From the NCBI RefSeq assembly GCF_013185915.1, contig NZ_JAAZUH010000001.1, positions 2,294,001 through 2,358,000 of the forward strand: 64,000 nucleotides of DNA. The letters are read 5' to 3'. The position numbers were made by a program, and so were the translations under genes. The notes below the pieces were generated by a model, which had not been told where the DNA came from, ran no database searches, and saw only the letters and a list, made by a program, of their open reading frames with translations. Position 1 is the first letter of the stretch. The number at the start of each line of letters is the position of its first letter. Positions 43,016 to 54,581 of the stretch are shown piece by piece. The DNA is from Stenotrophomonas bentonitica. Its GTDB lineage: Bacteria > Pseudomonadota > Gammaproteobacteria > Xanthomonadales > Xanthomonadaceae.

Positions 43016-44848
43016 ATGCCTGAATACCGCTCCCGTACCTCCACCGCCGGCCGCAACATGGCCGGTGCCCGCGCCCTGTGGCGCGCCACCGGCATGACCG
43101 ATGCGGACTTCCACAAGCCGATCATCGCCATCGCCAATTCATTCACCCAGTTCGTGCCCGGCCATGTACACCTCAAGGACCTGGGCCAGCTGGTGGCGCG
43201 CGAGATCGAACAGGTGGGCGGGGTCGCCAAGGAGTTCAACACCATCGCGGTGGACGACGGCATCGCGATGGGCCACGACGGCATGCTCTATTCGCTGCCC
43301 AGCCGCGAGATCATCGCCGACTCGGTGGAGTACATGGTCAACGCGCACTGCGCCGACGCGCTGGTGTGCATTTCCAACTGCGACAAGATCACTCCGGGCA
43401 TGCTGATGGCCGCGTTGCGGCTGAACATTCCGGTGGTGTTCGTGTCCGGCGGGCCGATGGAAGCGGGCAAGACCCGCCTGGCCGAGCACAAGCTGGACCT
43501 GGTAGACGCGATGGTGATTGCCGCCGACGCCAGTGCCTCCGACGAGAAGGTGGCCGAGTACGAGCGCAGTGCCTGCCCCACCTGCGGGTCGTGCTCGGGC
43601 ATGTTCACCGCCAATTCGATGAACTGCCTGACCGAAGCGCTGGGGCTGTCCCTGCCGGGCAACGGCTCGACCCTGGCCACCCATGCCGACCGCGAGCAGC
43701 TGTTCCGCCGCGCCGGGCGGCTGGTGGTGGAGCTGTGCCATCGCTGGTACGGCGCCGAAGATGCCACCGCATTGCCGCGCGGCATCGCCACCCGCGATGC
43801 GTTCGAGAATGCGATGACGCTGGACATCGCGATGGGCGGTTCCACCAATACCATCCTGCACCTGCTGGCGGCCGCGCAGGAGGCGGAGGTGGACTTCGAC
43901 CTGCATGCCATCGATGCGTTGTCACGGCGCGTGCCGCAGCTGTGCAAGGTGGCGCCGAACACGCCGAAGTACCACATGGAAGACGTGCACCGCGCCGGTG
44001 GCGTGTTCGCGATCCTGGGCTCGCTGGCGCGCGGCGGGCTGCTGCATACGCAGGTGCCGACCGTGCACAGCCGCACCCTGGCCGACGCGATTGCGCGCTG
44101 GGACGTGGCGGTGACCGACGATGCCGGCGTGCATGAATTCTTCAAGGCCGGCCCTGCCGGAATTCCCACCCAGGTGGCGTTCAGCCAGGCGACGCGCTGG
44201 CCGTCGCTGGATGTGGACCGCGCCGAGGGCTGCATCCGGGATGTCGCCAATGCGTATTCGGCCGATGGCGGGTTGGCGGTGCTGCGCGGCAATCTGGCCG
44301 AGGATGGCTGCGTGGTGAAAACCGCTGGCGTGGATGAGTCCATCCATGTGTTCGAAGGCAACGCGCGCGTGTTTGAAAGCCAGGATGCGGCCGCGCAGGG
44401 AATCCTGGCTGATGAAGTGAAGGCAGGCGACGTGGTGGTGATCCGCTACGAAGGCCCGCGCGGGGGTCCCGGCATGCAGGAGATGCTGTACCCGACCAGT
44501 TATCTGAAGTCCAAGGGCCTGGGCAAGCAGTGCGCGCTGCTCACCGATGGGCGCTTCTCCGGCGGTACCTCCGGGTTGTCGATCGGGCATGCGTCGCCGG
44601 AGGCGGCGGCGGGTGGCGCCATCGGGTTGGTGCGCGATGGTGACCGGATCCGGATCGATATTCCGGCGCGGCGGATCGATGTGTTGCTGGATGAGAGCGT
44701 GCTGGCGGCACGGCGTGCGGAGCAGGATGCGCTGGGTTGGCAGCCGCGTGAGGCGCGGCCGCGCAAGGTGACCGGCGCATTGAAGGCGTATGCGTTGTTG
44801 GCGACCAGTGCGGACAAGGGTGCGGTTCGGGATTTGAGCAAGGTGTGA
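43016..44848 (+). CDS. ilvD: Dihydroxy-acid dehydratase IlvD
   Basis: A 610-residue Fe-S dehydratase, the third shared step of isoleucine and valine synthesis. The [Fe-S] cysteines are in NCDKITPGM near 123 and [16 protein letters not shown] near 188-203. The N-terminal [22 protein letters not shown] block is diagnostic, and [14 protein letters not shown] and [11 protein letters not shown] blocks lie in the C-terminal beta-barrel. The ATG at 43016 gives the family MPxYRSRTST start. It is monocistronic. A terminator-like hairpin in the leader may control it, and a REP pair follows. Confidence 0.97.
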   Translation: MPEYRSRTSTAGRNMAGARALWRATGMTDADFHKPIIAIANSFTQFVPGHVHLKDLGQLVAREIEQVGGVAKEFNTIAVDDGIAMGHDGMLYSLPSREIIADSVEYMVNAHCADALVCISNCDKITPGMLMAALRLNIPVVFVSGGPMEAGKTRLAEHKLDLVDAMVIAADASASDEKVAEYERSACPTCGSCSGMFTANSMNCLTEALGLSLPGNGSTLATHADREQLFRRAGRLVVELCHRWYGAEDATALPRGIATRDAFENAMTLDIAMGGSTNTILHLLAAAQEAEVDFDLHAIDALSRRVPQLCKVAPNTPKYHMEDVHRAGGVFAILGSLARGGLLHTQVPTVHSRTLADAIARWDVAVTDDAGVHEFFKAGPAGIPTQVAFSQATRWPSLDVDRAEGCIRDVANAYSADGGLAVLRGNLAEDGCVVKTAGVDESIHVFEGNARVFESQDAAAQGILADEVKAGDVVVIRYEGPRGGPGMQEMLYPTSYLKSKGLGKQCALLTDGRFSGGTSGLSIGHASPEAAAGGAIGLVRDGDRIRIDIPARRIDVLLDESVLAARRAEQDALGWQPREARPRKVTGALKAYALLATSADKGAVRDLSKV

Positions 44849-44857
44849 CACCGCGTT

Positions 44858-44940
44858 GACACGCATGGCGTGTCACTACGCGGTCTGAGCCATCCCGCAA
44901 CCGGCGCGCCACCGCGTAGCGACACGCCATGCGTGTCCCA
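44858..44940. repeat. Inverted pair of GTAG REP elements (SMAG-like), family 1, second locus
   Basis: Left copy 44858-44884, right copy 44911-44940. The core hairpin GACACGC-CAT-GCGTGTC and the GCGTAG head match the pair at 28968-29040 nearly base for base. It lies between the convergent ilvD and dinG genes. Confidence 0.8.
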
Positions 44941-44961
44941 CGCACTGCATGCACCGTCCGG

Positions 44962-47064
44962 TTACCCGATCACCCGCTTGAACGGCGGCAACGCATCGAT
45001 GATGCGCTTGCCATATCGCCGGCTGATCAACCGCGAATCCAGGATGATCACCCGCCCGGTGTCTGTGGAGGTACGGATCAAGCGTCCGGCGAACTGGGTC
45101 AGCGTGCGCAGCGCATGCGGAATCGCAATCAGGTTGAACGCGTTCAACCCACGGCTCTCGAACCACTCGCTCAGCGTGGAGGTCTGCGGGTCGGTGGGTA
45201 CCGCGAACGGCACCTGGGTGATCACCACCGTGGTGCAGGCTTCGCCCGGCAGGTCCAGGCCTTCGCCGAACGAGTTCAACCCGAACAGCACCGAGCCCTC
45301 GCCCGCCGCCGTACGCCGCAGGTGTTCGTCGATCATCTTCTGCTTGGCCGTCTCACCCTGCACCAGCACCTGCTTGCGCTGCGCGGCCGGCATCAGTTCG
45401 GCCACCTTCTCCATCTTCCAGCGCGAGGTGAACAGCACGATGCTGCCCTTGCTCCAGTCCAGTTCCTTGACCAGGTACTTGGCCACTTCCTTCGGATGGC
45501 GGTCGCGGTCGTCCGGGGTCACCGGGAAGTTCGGCACGATCAGTTCGGCCTGGTTGGGCAGGTCGAACGGCGAGGCCAGCGAGACCATTTCGGCTTCCTG
45601 CGGAATGCCGTTGTCGATCGCCAGCGCCTGGAAATCGCCGCCGCCGGTCAGCGTGGCCGAGGTCATCACCACCGAATCCACTTCGTCCCACAGCAGCTTG
45701 CGCAGCACGTTGGCGGCCGATACCGGCGAGCCATGCAGGATCAGGTCGCCATCGCGCGACAGGGTGACCCAGCGCGCGGTCGGCGGCTGGCCGTCCTTGT
45801 CCTCGCGGCGCCAGGCCGTCCACAGGTTGTGCTGCTGCTCGATCATCTCCAGCGCCATGCCCAGGGTGCGCTGCAGGCGTTCGCGCGCGGCGTCTTCGGG
45901 CTTGCCCTTGGCCACCTGCGACTGCGCGGCATGGGCCCAGTTGAACAGCGCACGGGTGTCGTCGGCCAGCGCTTCGATGTCGGCCATCCAGATGTCCGGC
46001 AGGCGCCCGTTCGGCGCGCGCCACATCGGCTCCTGCGCGGTCGGGTCGGGCTGCCAGCTGCGGTCGATGACGTCGCGGAACGCGCGCAGCTGCTTGCTGA
46101 CCCGCGCGGCCACGTCGATGGCCTCGTTCGGCAGCAGGTTGCCCAGCTTGTCCTTGTCCACCGCGCGGTAGGCGGCGGCGATCAGGATCTGCAGGCGGCC
46201 GGTGCGCTTGGCCATTTCGTCCAGGGCCAGGCTGGCCGCGCCCTGGTCGATGGCCACGTTGCCGATGTGGTGGCCTTCGTCCAGCACCAGCAGCATGTCC
46301 GACGGCGGCGCGATCAACGGCTGGCCGTTGTCGCTCTCGCCAATGGACAGCGCCGACAGCAGCAGGGCGTGGTTGGTGACCACGATCTGCGCGTCGCGCA
46401 CGGTGTTGCGCGCGCGCAGCACCGCGCACTGCGCCGAGTAGGCGCACTTGCGCCCGGCACAGCCCGAGGCCGGGGTGGTGATGCGCGAGCGCAGCGAAGG
46501 GCTGATGGTGTCCGGCGCGTTGTCCAGGTCGCCGTTCCAGCGCCCTTCCACGAAGTCCTTGCTCAGCTTCTGCGCCAGGTCCATTTCAATCGGCGCCAGC
46601 GGGCGGTCGAACAGCGGCTGCTCGTCCTCGAACATGCCTTCCTGGGCGCCGTCGCCATGGGCTTCAGCGGCATTGCGCGTGCACAGGTAGCGGGTGCGGC
46701 CCTTGGCCAGGGCGACGGTGGCGTCCAGCCCGGTGGCCTTGAGGAAGTTGGGGATGTCGCGCTCGACCAGCTGCGACTGCAACGCCACGGTGCCAGTGCT
46801 GATCACCAGCTTCTTTTTGGTCGCCAGCGCAATCGGCACGCCGGCGGTGAGGTAGCCCAGGCTCTTGCCGACGCCGGTGGGCGCTTCAACCACGCCCACG
46901 CCGCCGCTCTGCGACAGCGCACGCGAGACCACGCCGATCATCTGGCTCTGCGAACGCCGCGTGCTGAAGCCGGGGGTATTGGCCTGCAGCTTGGCGTAGG
47001 CATCGCGGATGACGGTCTTGAGCTCGTCGTTCAGCGCGCGCGGGGCTTCAACTTTTTCGGTCAC
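44962..47064 (-). CDS. dinG: DinG-family ATP-dependent Fe-S DNA helicase
   Basis: A 700-residue XPD-like superfamily 2 helicase. Walker A is APTGVGKS (61-68). The Fe-S cluster cysteines are C128, C202, C207 and C213, the spacing expected for DinG. The DEAH-type box is DEGH (262-265), SATL lies near 490, and the last motifs include GLNSFGEGLDLPG near 595 and QFAGRLIRTSTDTGRV near 660. DinG unwinds 5'-3' and resolves D-loops and R-loops during DNA damage. The organism's LexA box is not evident upstream. It is transcribed alone. Confidence 0.93.
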   Translation of the reverse strand: MTEKVEAPRALNDELKTVIRDAYAKLQANTPGFSTRRSQSQMIGVVSRALSQSGGVGVVEAPTGVGKSLGYLTAGVPIALATKKKLVISTGTVALQSQLVERDIPNFLKATGLDATVALAKGRTRYLCTRNAAEAHGDGAQEGMFEDEQPLFDRPLAPIEMDLAQKLSKDFVEGRWNGDLDNAPDTISPSLRSRITTPASGCAGRKCAYSAQCAVLRARNTVRDAQIVVTNHALLLSALSIGESDNGQPLIAPPSDMLLVLDEGHHIGNVAIDQGAASLALDEMAKRTGRLQILIAAAYRAVDKDKLGNLLPNEAIDVAARVSKQLRAFRDVIDRSWQPDPTAQEPMWRAPNGRLPDIWMADIEALADDTRALFNWAHAAQSQVAKGKPEDAARERLQRTLGMALEMIEQQHNLWTAWRREDKDGQPPTARWVTLSRDGDLILHGSPVSAANVLRKLLWDEVDSVVMTSATLTGGGDFQALAIDNGIPQEAEMVSLASPFDLPNQAELIVPNFPVTPDDRDRHPKEVAKYLVKELDWSKGSIVLFTSRWKMEKVAELMPAAQRKQVLVQGETAKQKMIDEHLRRTAAGEGSVLFGLNSFGEGLDLPGEACTTVVITQVPFAVPTDPQTSTLSEWFESRGLNAFNLIAIPHALRTLTQFAGRLIRTSTDTGRVIILDSRLISRRYGKRIIDALPPFKRVIG

Positions 47065-47172
47065 GCCGGAGGGGTCCTGCCTGGATCAGGCGGGTATTTT
47101 CTCATGTCCGGGGGCCGGGACCGGCGCAGAGTTTTCCGCGCCGGTTCAGATCCGTGACCGGGGTCGCCCTGA

Positions 47173-47526
47173 TCAGGGCGCCGGTGGCGCGCTGCGGTTG
47201 CGCAGGGCGCGGGTCATGGCCCAGACCAGCAGCACCATGCCCAGCGCATTGACCAGGCTGAGCGCGAAGTGGCCGCCGCGCAGCCATGCGGACAGCATCT
47301 GCACGTTGCCGTAGCTGCCCTGCTGGACCAGGTACGTGGGCACGATGTTCAGCACCAGCCCGGCCAACGTGCTGACCGCCAGCAGCGCCAACGCCCACAG
47401 CGCCACGCTGCGGATCGCGCCGCGCGGGGTGTCCACCACCCACACCAGCGAGATCCCCAGCGCGATCAGCAGCGGCAGCCGCACGGCGGCCATGCCGAGC
47501 AGGCTGAGCAGCAGGTCCAGATTCAC
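47173..47526 (-). CDS. Small four-helix membrane protein coupled to aroE
   Basis: A 117-residue protein starting at a GTG that overlaps the aroE stop codon (GTGA). Hydrophobic segments at ~3-27, 35-60 and 80-110 suggest three to four membrane helices. The loop between the first two contains [10 protein letters not shown] and the C-terminus is Arg/Pro-rich. I do not recognise a family. Translational coupling and in-frame membrane composition make it a real gene. It is easy to miss because it begins with GTG inside the aroE 3' end. Confidence 0.72.
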   Translation of the reverse strand: MNLDLLLSLLGMAAVRLPLLIALGISLVWVVDTPRGAIRSVALWALALLAVSTLAGLVLNIVPTYLVQQGSYGNVQMLSAWLRGGHFALSLVNALGMVLLVWAMTRALRNRSAPPAP

Positions 47527-48365
47527 TCGGCGCCTGCCAGCACGTGGCGGGCGCGAAGCTCGGCGTACACCGGGTCGGTCTCCGGACGCACTTCGTGCCA
47601 CTGCTGGAAGCTGGTGGCGGCCTGCTCCACCAGCATCCCCAAGCCATCGACCATGTTCCGGCAGTTCATTGCGCGGGCCCAGGCCAGGAAGGCAATGGCG
47701 GCCTCGCCGTAGTTCAGGTCCACCGCCGTGGTCATGCTGTTGACCAGCGACATCGGCAACACGAAGTTGGCGGTGGGGTCGCGGCCGGCCGAGGTGGCGT
47801 TGACGATCAGCTCGAAGTCGCCAAGCTCGTGCAGGTCTTCCCAGCGCCGGGTCTTGGCGCGGCCGGGTTCGCCGATGGCGTCCACCAGTTCGTCGGCGCG
47901 CTCGGAGGTACGGTTGACCACCATCAACTCCAGGATACCGGCATCGAGCAGGGCCGGGGCCACGCTGCGTGCCGAGCCACCCGCGCCCAGCAGCAGCACG
48001 CGGCGGCCACGCAGGTCCAGCAGATGGCGCTCGGTCAGGTCGCGCACCAGGCCGACGCCGTCGGTGGTGTCGCCGTGCCAGCTGTCGCCCTTGCGCAGCA
48101 GCGTGTTGACCGAACCGGCCAGCTTGGCGCGCGAGGTGAAGGTCCTGCACAGCGCAAACGCCACTTCTTTCAGCGGCGCGGTCACGTTGGCGCCCATGCC
48201 ACCGTTGGCGGCGAACGCTTCAAGCACGGCCGGGAACTCGGCGGCACTGGCTTCAATGGCCTCGTACTCCATCGCGATGCCTTCCTGGCGCGCGAACGCG
48301 GTGTGGATGTGCGGCGACAGCGAGTGGGCGATGGGCTGGCCGAATACGGCGTAACGGGCGGTCAT
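47523..48365 (-). CDS. aroE: Shikimate dehydrogenase AroE
   Basis: A 280-residue NADP enzyme reducing 3-dehydroshikimate to shikimate. The substrate site shows [14 protein letters not shown] near 7-20, the catalytic Lys region NVTAPLKE near 65-72 and the Asp in DTTDGVG near 103. The cofactor site is [16 protein letters not shown] near 130, with NRTSERA near 155 as the NADP-selecting segment. It starts at ATG 48365, matching the family. It leads a two-gene unit with a small membrane protein and is divergent from the PD40 protein gene. Confidence 0.95.
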   Translation of the reverse strand: MTARYAVFGQPIAHSLSPHIHTAFARQEGIAMEYEAIEASAAEFPAVLEAFAANGGMGANVTAPLKEVAFALCRTFTSRAKLAGSVNTLLRKGDSWHGDTTDGVGLVRDLTERHLLDLRGRRVLLLGAGGSARSVAPALLDAGILELMVVNRTSERADELVDAIGEPGRAKTRRWEDLHELGDFELIVNATSAGRDPTANFVLPMSLVNSMTTAVDLNYGEAAIAFLAWARAMNCRNMVDGLGMLVEQAATSFQQWHEVRPETDPVYAELRARHVLAGAE

Positions 48366-48418
48366 GGGTGTCTTAAACTCCGGCCTGGATTGAAACGCAA
48401 ACCCCAATGGAAGCGACT

Positions 48419-49282
48419 ATGCGCACTCCCTTGTCTCTGCTCGCGCTGAGCCTGAGTTTACTCTTCGCACCGGGCGCGATGGCGCTTTCCGAGTTCGGCA
48501 TCGAGGGCATGGGCGTGGTCTCGACCAAGGCCAATGAAGTCCAGGCCACGATCTCACCCGACGGGCAGCGGATCGTGTGGGCCAGCGACCGGGCCGGCGG
48601 CGACGGGGGCTGGGACCTGTGGCAGGCCCGCCTGCGGGATGGGCGCTGGCAGGACCCGGAGCCGCTGGCGGTGAACACCGGCGCGGACGAAACCGATCCC
48701 TATTTCAGCCATGACGGGAAAGACCTGTTTTTCGCCTCGAACCGGCCGGGTGGACGCGGGGGATTCGACCTGTACCGGCTGGCGGTGCTGGCGGACGGCG
48801 GGTTTGGTCCGGTGGCGGCGCTACCGGCGTCGATCAACACACGTGCGGACGAGCGTCGCCCTGCCCTGCGCCCGGATGGGCGGGTGCTGTTGTTCGCGCG
48901 CAATGGCAAGGGGGGCCAGGGCGGGTTTGATCTGTATCGGGCCGAGGTGGCGGGTACCGGATTTGCGGAGGCCTCGGCGTTGCCGGCGCCGCTGAACAGT
49001 GCGGCCGATGAGTTGGGTGCGGAGTGGCTGGGGAACGACGGGGCGCTGGCGCTGACCCGCGTGGCCGATGGGCATTCGCAGGTGTGGGTGGTGGGCTGCG
49101 ATCATGCGCAGGCGGCGGTGCCGCTGGGGCTGTCGTTCAATACCGCCGAGGGGCAGACCGGGGCGCCGGTGGTGGATGCGTCCAAGCCCGGGGAGCTGGT
49201 GGTGGCCGGGCAGGCGCGGTCGCCGAAGGCGGGGGGGTTGGATCTTTATCGGATGCGGGCGCCGGGGGTGGTTTGCCATTGA
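48419..49282 (+). CDS. Exported TolB-like beta-propeller (PD40) protein
   Basis: A 287-residue secreted or periplasmic protein. The signal peptide ends near PGAMA. Four to five PD40 repeats follow, each containing an SPDG/SHDG/RPDG turn and a GG-x-DL(W/Y) strand: QATISPDGQRIVWASDR, DPYFSHDGKDLFFASNR, RPALRPDGRVLLFARN, plus two degenerate copies. This is the propeller type of TolB; it lacks the TolB N-terminal domain. Likely a protein- or glycan-binding envelope protein. The ATG at 48419 has GGAAG upstream; an ATG at 48407 is an alternative. Confidence 0.8.
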   Translation: MRTPLSLLALSLSLLFAPGAMALSEFGIEGMGVVSTKANEVQATISPDGQRIVWASDRAGGDGGWDLWQARLRDGRWQDPEPLAVNTGADETDPYFSHDGKDLFFASNRPGGRGGFDLYRLAVLADGGFGPVAALPASINTRADERRPALRPDGRVLLFARNGKGGQGGFDLYRAEVAGTGFAEASALPAPLNSAADELGAEWLGNDGALALTRVADGHSQVWVVGCDHAQAAVPLGLSFNTAEGQTGAPVVDASKPGELVVAGQARSPKAGGLDLYRMRAPGVVCH

Positions 49283-49298
49283 TCGCGATGGCCAGCGT

Positions 49299-49443
49299 CG
49301 GTAGGGTCGCATCCCAATCGACCGCCATGGATGTAGATCGATGCGGTTGGGCATGACCTCACCGGAGAGGCATCTCCGTTGAGGGTCATGCGTCCCAGCG
49401 CCGATCAATGCTGTCGGCGGTCGTTTGGGAACCGACCCTACCG
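49299..49443. repeat. Large inverted pair of GTAG REP elements (family 2) forming a ~145-nt cruciform
   Basis: Outer arms CGGTAGGGTCG (49299-49309) and CGACCCTACCG (49433-49443) are perfect complements; the next blocks (CCCAATCGACCGCC, GGCGGTCGTTTGGG) also pair with one mismatch. A second inner inverted repeat GCATGACC/GGGTCATGC sits in the loop. GTAG heads mark two opposing REP units of a family different from the one at 28968. It fills the 177-bp gap between convergent genes. Confidence 0.75.
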
Positions 49444-49459
49444 GTCCTGCGAGCGTTGT

Positions 49460-49729
49460 TCAGGTCGCGCGCAATAACGCGGCGCGCTGCTGTTCGTACT
49501 CGGCTTCGCTGATCTCGCCGTTGTCCTTGCGCCGGTTCAATGCGGCCAGGTTGGCCTGCACGGCCGGCGACAGGTTGGCTTCACGCGCCAGGCGGGCGGC
49601 CGCCGAGGGTTGCTCCGGCGCGCGCTTGGACGCACGCACCGCGCTGCGGATGACCAGGGCGATCACCACCGCGAACACCGTTACCCCGGTGCCCCAGGTC
49701 AGCCACTGTACCCATCCCATCGTCTGCAT
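49460..49729 (-). CDS. Small SHOCT-like membrane protein
   Basis: An 89-residue protein: one N-terminal membrane helix (~8-28, VQWLTWGTGVTVFAVVIALV), a basic linker (RSAVRASKRAPEQ), and a C-terminal short helical motif LNRRKDNGEISEAEYEQQRAALL (64-86). The last part is the SHOCT pattern (a helix, then G-x-I-x-x-x-E-Y/F-x-x-x-x-x-x-L-L) found at the ends of many small bacterial proteins. Role unknown; SHOCT is thought to mediate oligomer or nucleic-acid contacts. It precedes no other gene closely; hemB ends 34 bp upstream on the same strand. Confidence 0.75.
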   Translation of the reverse strand: MQTMGWVQWLTWGTGVTVFAVVIALVIRSAVRASKRAPEQPSAAARLAREANLSPAVQANLAALNRRKDNGEISEAEYEQQRAALLRAT

Positions 49730-49763
49730 CGTCGTCGTCCTCGATTCCTGTTGGCGCGTATTG

Positions 49764-51693
<1,930 letters not shown>

Positions 51694-51753
51694 GGGGCGG
51701 TCATTCTACGCCCTTGGGTGCGACAACCCGGAGGGTGCGACGGGGTGTCGCAG

Positions 51754-52002
51754 TCAGATCACGCCGCCGCCGATGGACAGGCGGACGATGCCTACCACTA
51801 CGACCACGGCGTTGAGGATCAGGCCGGTCCACGCACGGCCGCGCTTGGTCGGGTGGGTGAACAGGATGCCCAGCGCGCCGATCACCGCGCCCACCGCGGC
51901 GAACGGGATCAGGAACCAGTTGCCCCAGCCGAGCAGCGGAATCAGCGCCAGGATCATCCACAACAGTGCCAGCACGCCCCACAACAGACTGATCAATCCC
52001 AT
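51754..52002 (-). CDS. Small three-helix membrane protein
   Basis: An 82-residue protein with three hydrophobic helices (~3-24, 28-48, 60-82). HPTKRGRAWTGLILN lies between the last two, which resembles small DUF4190-like or permease-like membrane proteins. Polar residues are few. It stands alone on the minus strand ~60 bp upstream of the bestrophin gene. I cannot assign a function. Confidence 0.65.
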   Translation of the reverse strand: MGLISLLWGVLALLWMILALIPLLGWGNWFLIPFAAVGAVIGALGILFTHPTKRGRAWTGLILNAVVVVVGIVRLSIGGGVI

Positions 52003-52202
52003 GTCCCGCTCCCCCTGCTTGAAATGCTGGCCGCAGCGTAGCGACTGGCCTGCCTGCGGCGTGTGATGGCGGCGGCAAGACCGGGATGCGGCGGACTCAC
52101 CCGGTCGATGTTACCGTCTGCCAGAGTGGGGTTGGCACCGATTCAGCGGCCAGCCCGGATGATCCAGGCGCAGGCCGACCCGGCCGAACAAGGGGTGTAG
52201 CG

Positions 52203-52655
52203 ATGAACCTTCGAATGCTTCCACTGCTGGGCGTGCTGCTGGTGATGACCGGCTGCGCCAGCTCGTCCAAGGTGATGATCGGGCAGGCCCGTGCGCCAAC
52301 CGATCCGGCGCTGGTGCAGATCTATTCCACCCCGCCGCCGGGGTCGATCGAGATCGCGCAGCTGGAGTCGTCCAGCGCGGCGGGCTTTGGAACCCAGGGC
52401 CAGACCGATGCGGCGATCGCGCGGTTGAAGAAGGAAGCCGCTGCGCTGGGCGCCAACGGGGTGATCCTGATGGGCGTGGAGTCCAGCAGCTCGGGCGGCG
52501 GCCTGTCGGTGGGCGGCGGCAGCTACGGTTCGCACAGCGGTGGCGGCGTGGGCATCGGTATTCCGACCACGCAGCGTCGCGCGGCCGGCGTGGCCATCTG
52601 GGTGCCGAACCCGGCGCCGGTTGAACGCCTGCCGGCGCAGACCATCAAACCGTAA
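52203..52655 (+). CDS. Lipoprotein with YbjQ/DUF4156-like domain
   Basis: A 150-residue lipoprotein. The lipobox is MTGC (15-18) followed by Ala, so outer-membrane sorting is likely. Residues 45-105 (YSTPPPGSIEIAQLESSS, TDAAIARLKKEAAALGANGVILMGVE) follow the alternating strand/helix order of DUF4156 and heavy-metal-binding YbjQ proteins: a surface-exposed helix of Ala/Lys, then LGANGVIL. A Gly/Ser-rich stretch (GGGLSVGGGSYGSHSGGG) follows before the last strand. Function unknown. The start ATG follows GGGGTGTAGCG. Confidence 0.75.
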   Translation: MNLRMLPLLGVLLVMTGCASSSKVMIGQARAPTDPALVQIYSTPPPGSIEIAQLESSSAAGFGTQGQTDAAIARLKKEAAALGANGVILMGVESSSSGGGLSVGGGSYGSHSGGGVGIGIPTTQRRAAGVAIWVPNPAPVERLPAQTIKP

Positions 52656-52667
52656 TTCCCACCGGTG

Positions 52668-52694
52668 GTGGTGCCGGCCAGCGGCCGGCACCAC
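52668..52694. repeat. GTGG-headed REP hairpin (SMAG-like)
   Basis: GTGGTGCCGGCC and GGCCGGCACCAC form a perfect 12-bp stem with an AGC loop in the 45-bp gap between two convergent genes. It closely matches the REP pair at 57394-57466, so it belongs to that family and may serve as a bidirectional terminator. Confidence 0.7.
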
Positions 52695-52700
52695 GTCTCC

Positions 52701-54500
52701 TCAGCGGTATTTCGGAATGAACACTTCGTTGACCGCCTTGGCCAGCTGGTCCGGCGGCAACAGCCCCTGGTCCAGCAGGAAGTTGTTGAACGCCAACCGG
52801 TCGAACTTGTCGCCCAGCGCCAGCTCGGTCTGCATGCGCAGTTCCAGGATCCGGGTGTAGCCGTAGAAGTAGCTGCCGGCCTGGCCCGGCGAACGCACCA
52901 TGTAGCGGTCCAGTTCCTGGGTAGCCATGGCCTGCGACAGGCCCACTTCGTCGATCAGTACGCGTTCGGCCTTCGCACGGTCGATCAGGCCCAGGTTGAG
53001 CATCGGGTCGAGCATCGCGCGGGCCGCACGCAGCAGGCGGAACTGCAGCGCGATCAGCTGCCCGTCCAGCGGTTCGTACGGGACCATTTCGGCTTCGGCA
53101 TACAACGCCCAGCCTTCCACGTTGACCGAATTGAACGCGAACATCGTGCGCGCCAGCGACACGCCACGCTCCACCATCGCGGTGAACTGCAGCTCGTGGC
53201 CGGGGCGACCTTCGTGCGCGCTCAGCGTCCACGCAGCGGAGCCGAAGTTGAAGTCGTCGTACTGCGCGGCCTTGTCGCCGGCGGCCGGGTTGCCCAGCGG
53301 CAGCACGAACGTGCCCTGCTGGCCGGTGTTGCCCACCAGCGGCGCCGGCAGGAAGTGCGGTGCGGGCGAGGCGGCGCTTTCGGCCGCGGAGCCCAGGCGC
53401 ATCTGCATCGGGCGCTGCGGCACGTCGACGATCTTCTGCGCGCGGATGATCGGGTCGATCGCATCGATGACGCCGCGGTAGTGGTGCTCGAGCTGGTCGT
53501 TGGCGATCTTGTCGGTCTTCAGCGCGCGGATCACCGCGACCGGATCGGTCGGGTCGGCGACCTTCAGGCCCTTGGCCTTGACCACCAGCGGCGCCAGCTG
53601 GCGCATCGCCGAACGGGTTTCCATGAACTCCAGCTGCGCACGCTGCATCAGCAGCTGCGGGTCGATGTCGATGCCCACGCGCTTGAGCTGGAACGCGTAC
53701 AGCGGCTCGGGCAGGCGCGCGTCGGCGCGGGCCCTGGGCAGCACCTCTGCGCGAGTCCAGTCGCGGTACTCGCGCAGTTGGGTGGCAATCGCCTTCAGGG
53801 CCTCGTCGGCGCCGGCCACCTTGTACTTCTCGAACAGTTTCTCGATACCGGTGATGTAGGTATCCACGTTCGCCAGCGACTGTTCAACTTCGATCTTCGT
53901 CGGCTGCAGCAGGGTGGTGTCCTTGAGCCGCTCTTCATAGCGCTGGCGCGACAGCGTGGTCACGGCGGTGCTGCCCGGGGCCAGGCCGGCGTAGGCCTTC
54001 AGGCGGTCCAGCGCCTTGGCGCGGCGTTCGGCCGGTACCTGGTCGGAGAGCAGCAGGTTGATGCCGCTGAACACTACCTGCGGGGTGTCGGTCCACGGCA
54101 GCAGGTACTTTTCGTTGAGTTCGCTGCCTTCGATGTTCTCGGTGGCGGCGGCGATCATGATCGCCAGGTCCTGGCGCACGTTCGGGTCGCGCTCGGTCGC
54201 CAGCTTGGCCTGCAGTTCGCTCCGCGCCTTGGCCATCGCTTCGCGGTAGCGCTTGCCGTTGTCCGGGCCGAAATCGGCCACCTTGTCGTCGTAGCCGGGC
54301 ACGCCGAAGAAGCCGGTTTCTTCCGGCTGGAACGGACCCTGCGCATCGAGCAGGATCTGCGCCAGTTCGTTGCTGCGGGTCACCCACGCGGCACTGGCCG
54401 GTGCCTTGCTGGCAACAGGAGCGGCGGCAAGGGCCGGCGGCGCACTGAGCGCGGCGGGAACGGAAAGGGCCAACGCGACGGCAAGGGCAAGCGGCTTCAT
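52701..54500 (-). CDS. Exported DUF885 metallopeptidase-like protein
   Basis: A 599-residue protein with a signal peptide (cleavage near PPALA-AAP, residue ~25) and a long helical DUF885 domain. The zinc-type helix is present as AHEGRPGHELQF near 415-426, the family's version of HExxH (HEGxPGH). Downstream SVNVEGWALYAEAEM near 450 gives the third ligand Glu. DUF885 proteins are common and multicopy in Xanthomonadaceae and are thought to be exported peptidases. It is monocistronic; a 12-bp-stem REP hairpin follows its stop. Confidence 0.87.
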   Translation of the reverse strand: MKPLALAVALALSVPAALSAPPALAAAPVASKAPASAAWVTRSNELAQILLDAQGPFQPEETGFFGVPGYDDKVADFGPDNGKRYREAMAKARSELQAKLATERDPNVRQDLAIMIAAATENIEGSELNEKYLLPWTDTPQVVFSGINLLLSDQVPAERRAKALDRLKAYAGLAPGSTAVTTLSRQRYEERLKDTTLLQPTKIEVEQSLANVDTYITGIEKLFEKYKVAGADEALKAIATQLREYRDWTRAEVLPRARADARLPEPLYAFQLKRVGIDIDPQLLMQRAQLEFMETRSAMRQLAPLVVKAKGLKVADPTDPVAVIRALKTDKIANDQLEHHYRGVIDAIDPIIRAQKIVDVPQRPMQMRLGSAAESAASPAPHFLPAPLVGNTGQQGTFVLPLGNPAAGDKAAQYDDFNFGSAAWTLSAHEGRPGHELQFTAMVERGVSLARTMFAFNSVNVEGWALYAEAEMVPYEPLDGQLIALQFRLLRAARAMLDPMLNLGLIDRAKAERVLIDEVGLSQAMATQELDRYMVRSPGQAGSYFYGYTRILELRMQTELALGDKFDRLAFNNFLLDQGLLPPDQLAKAVNEVFIPKYR

Positions 54501-54581
54501 GCAGGACTCCGGTGAGCGGTTCCCTGCGACCCTACGCACTCAGGCGTTACGCGGCAATCGGCCGGAGGTCATGCCCGCCGC

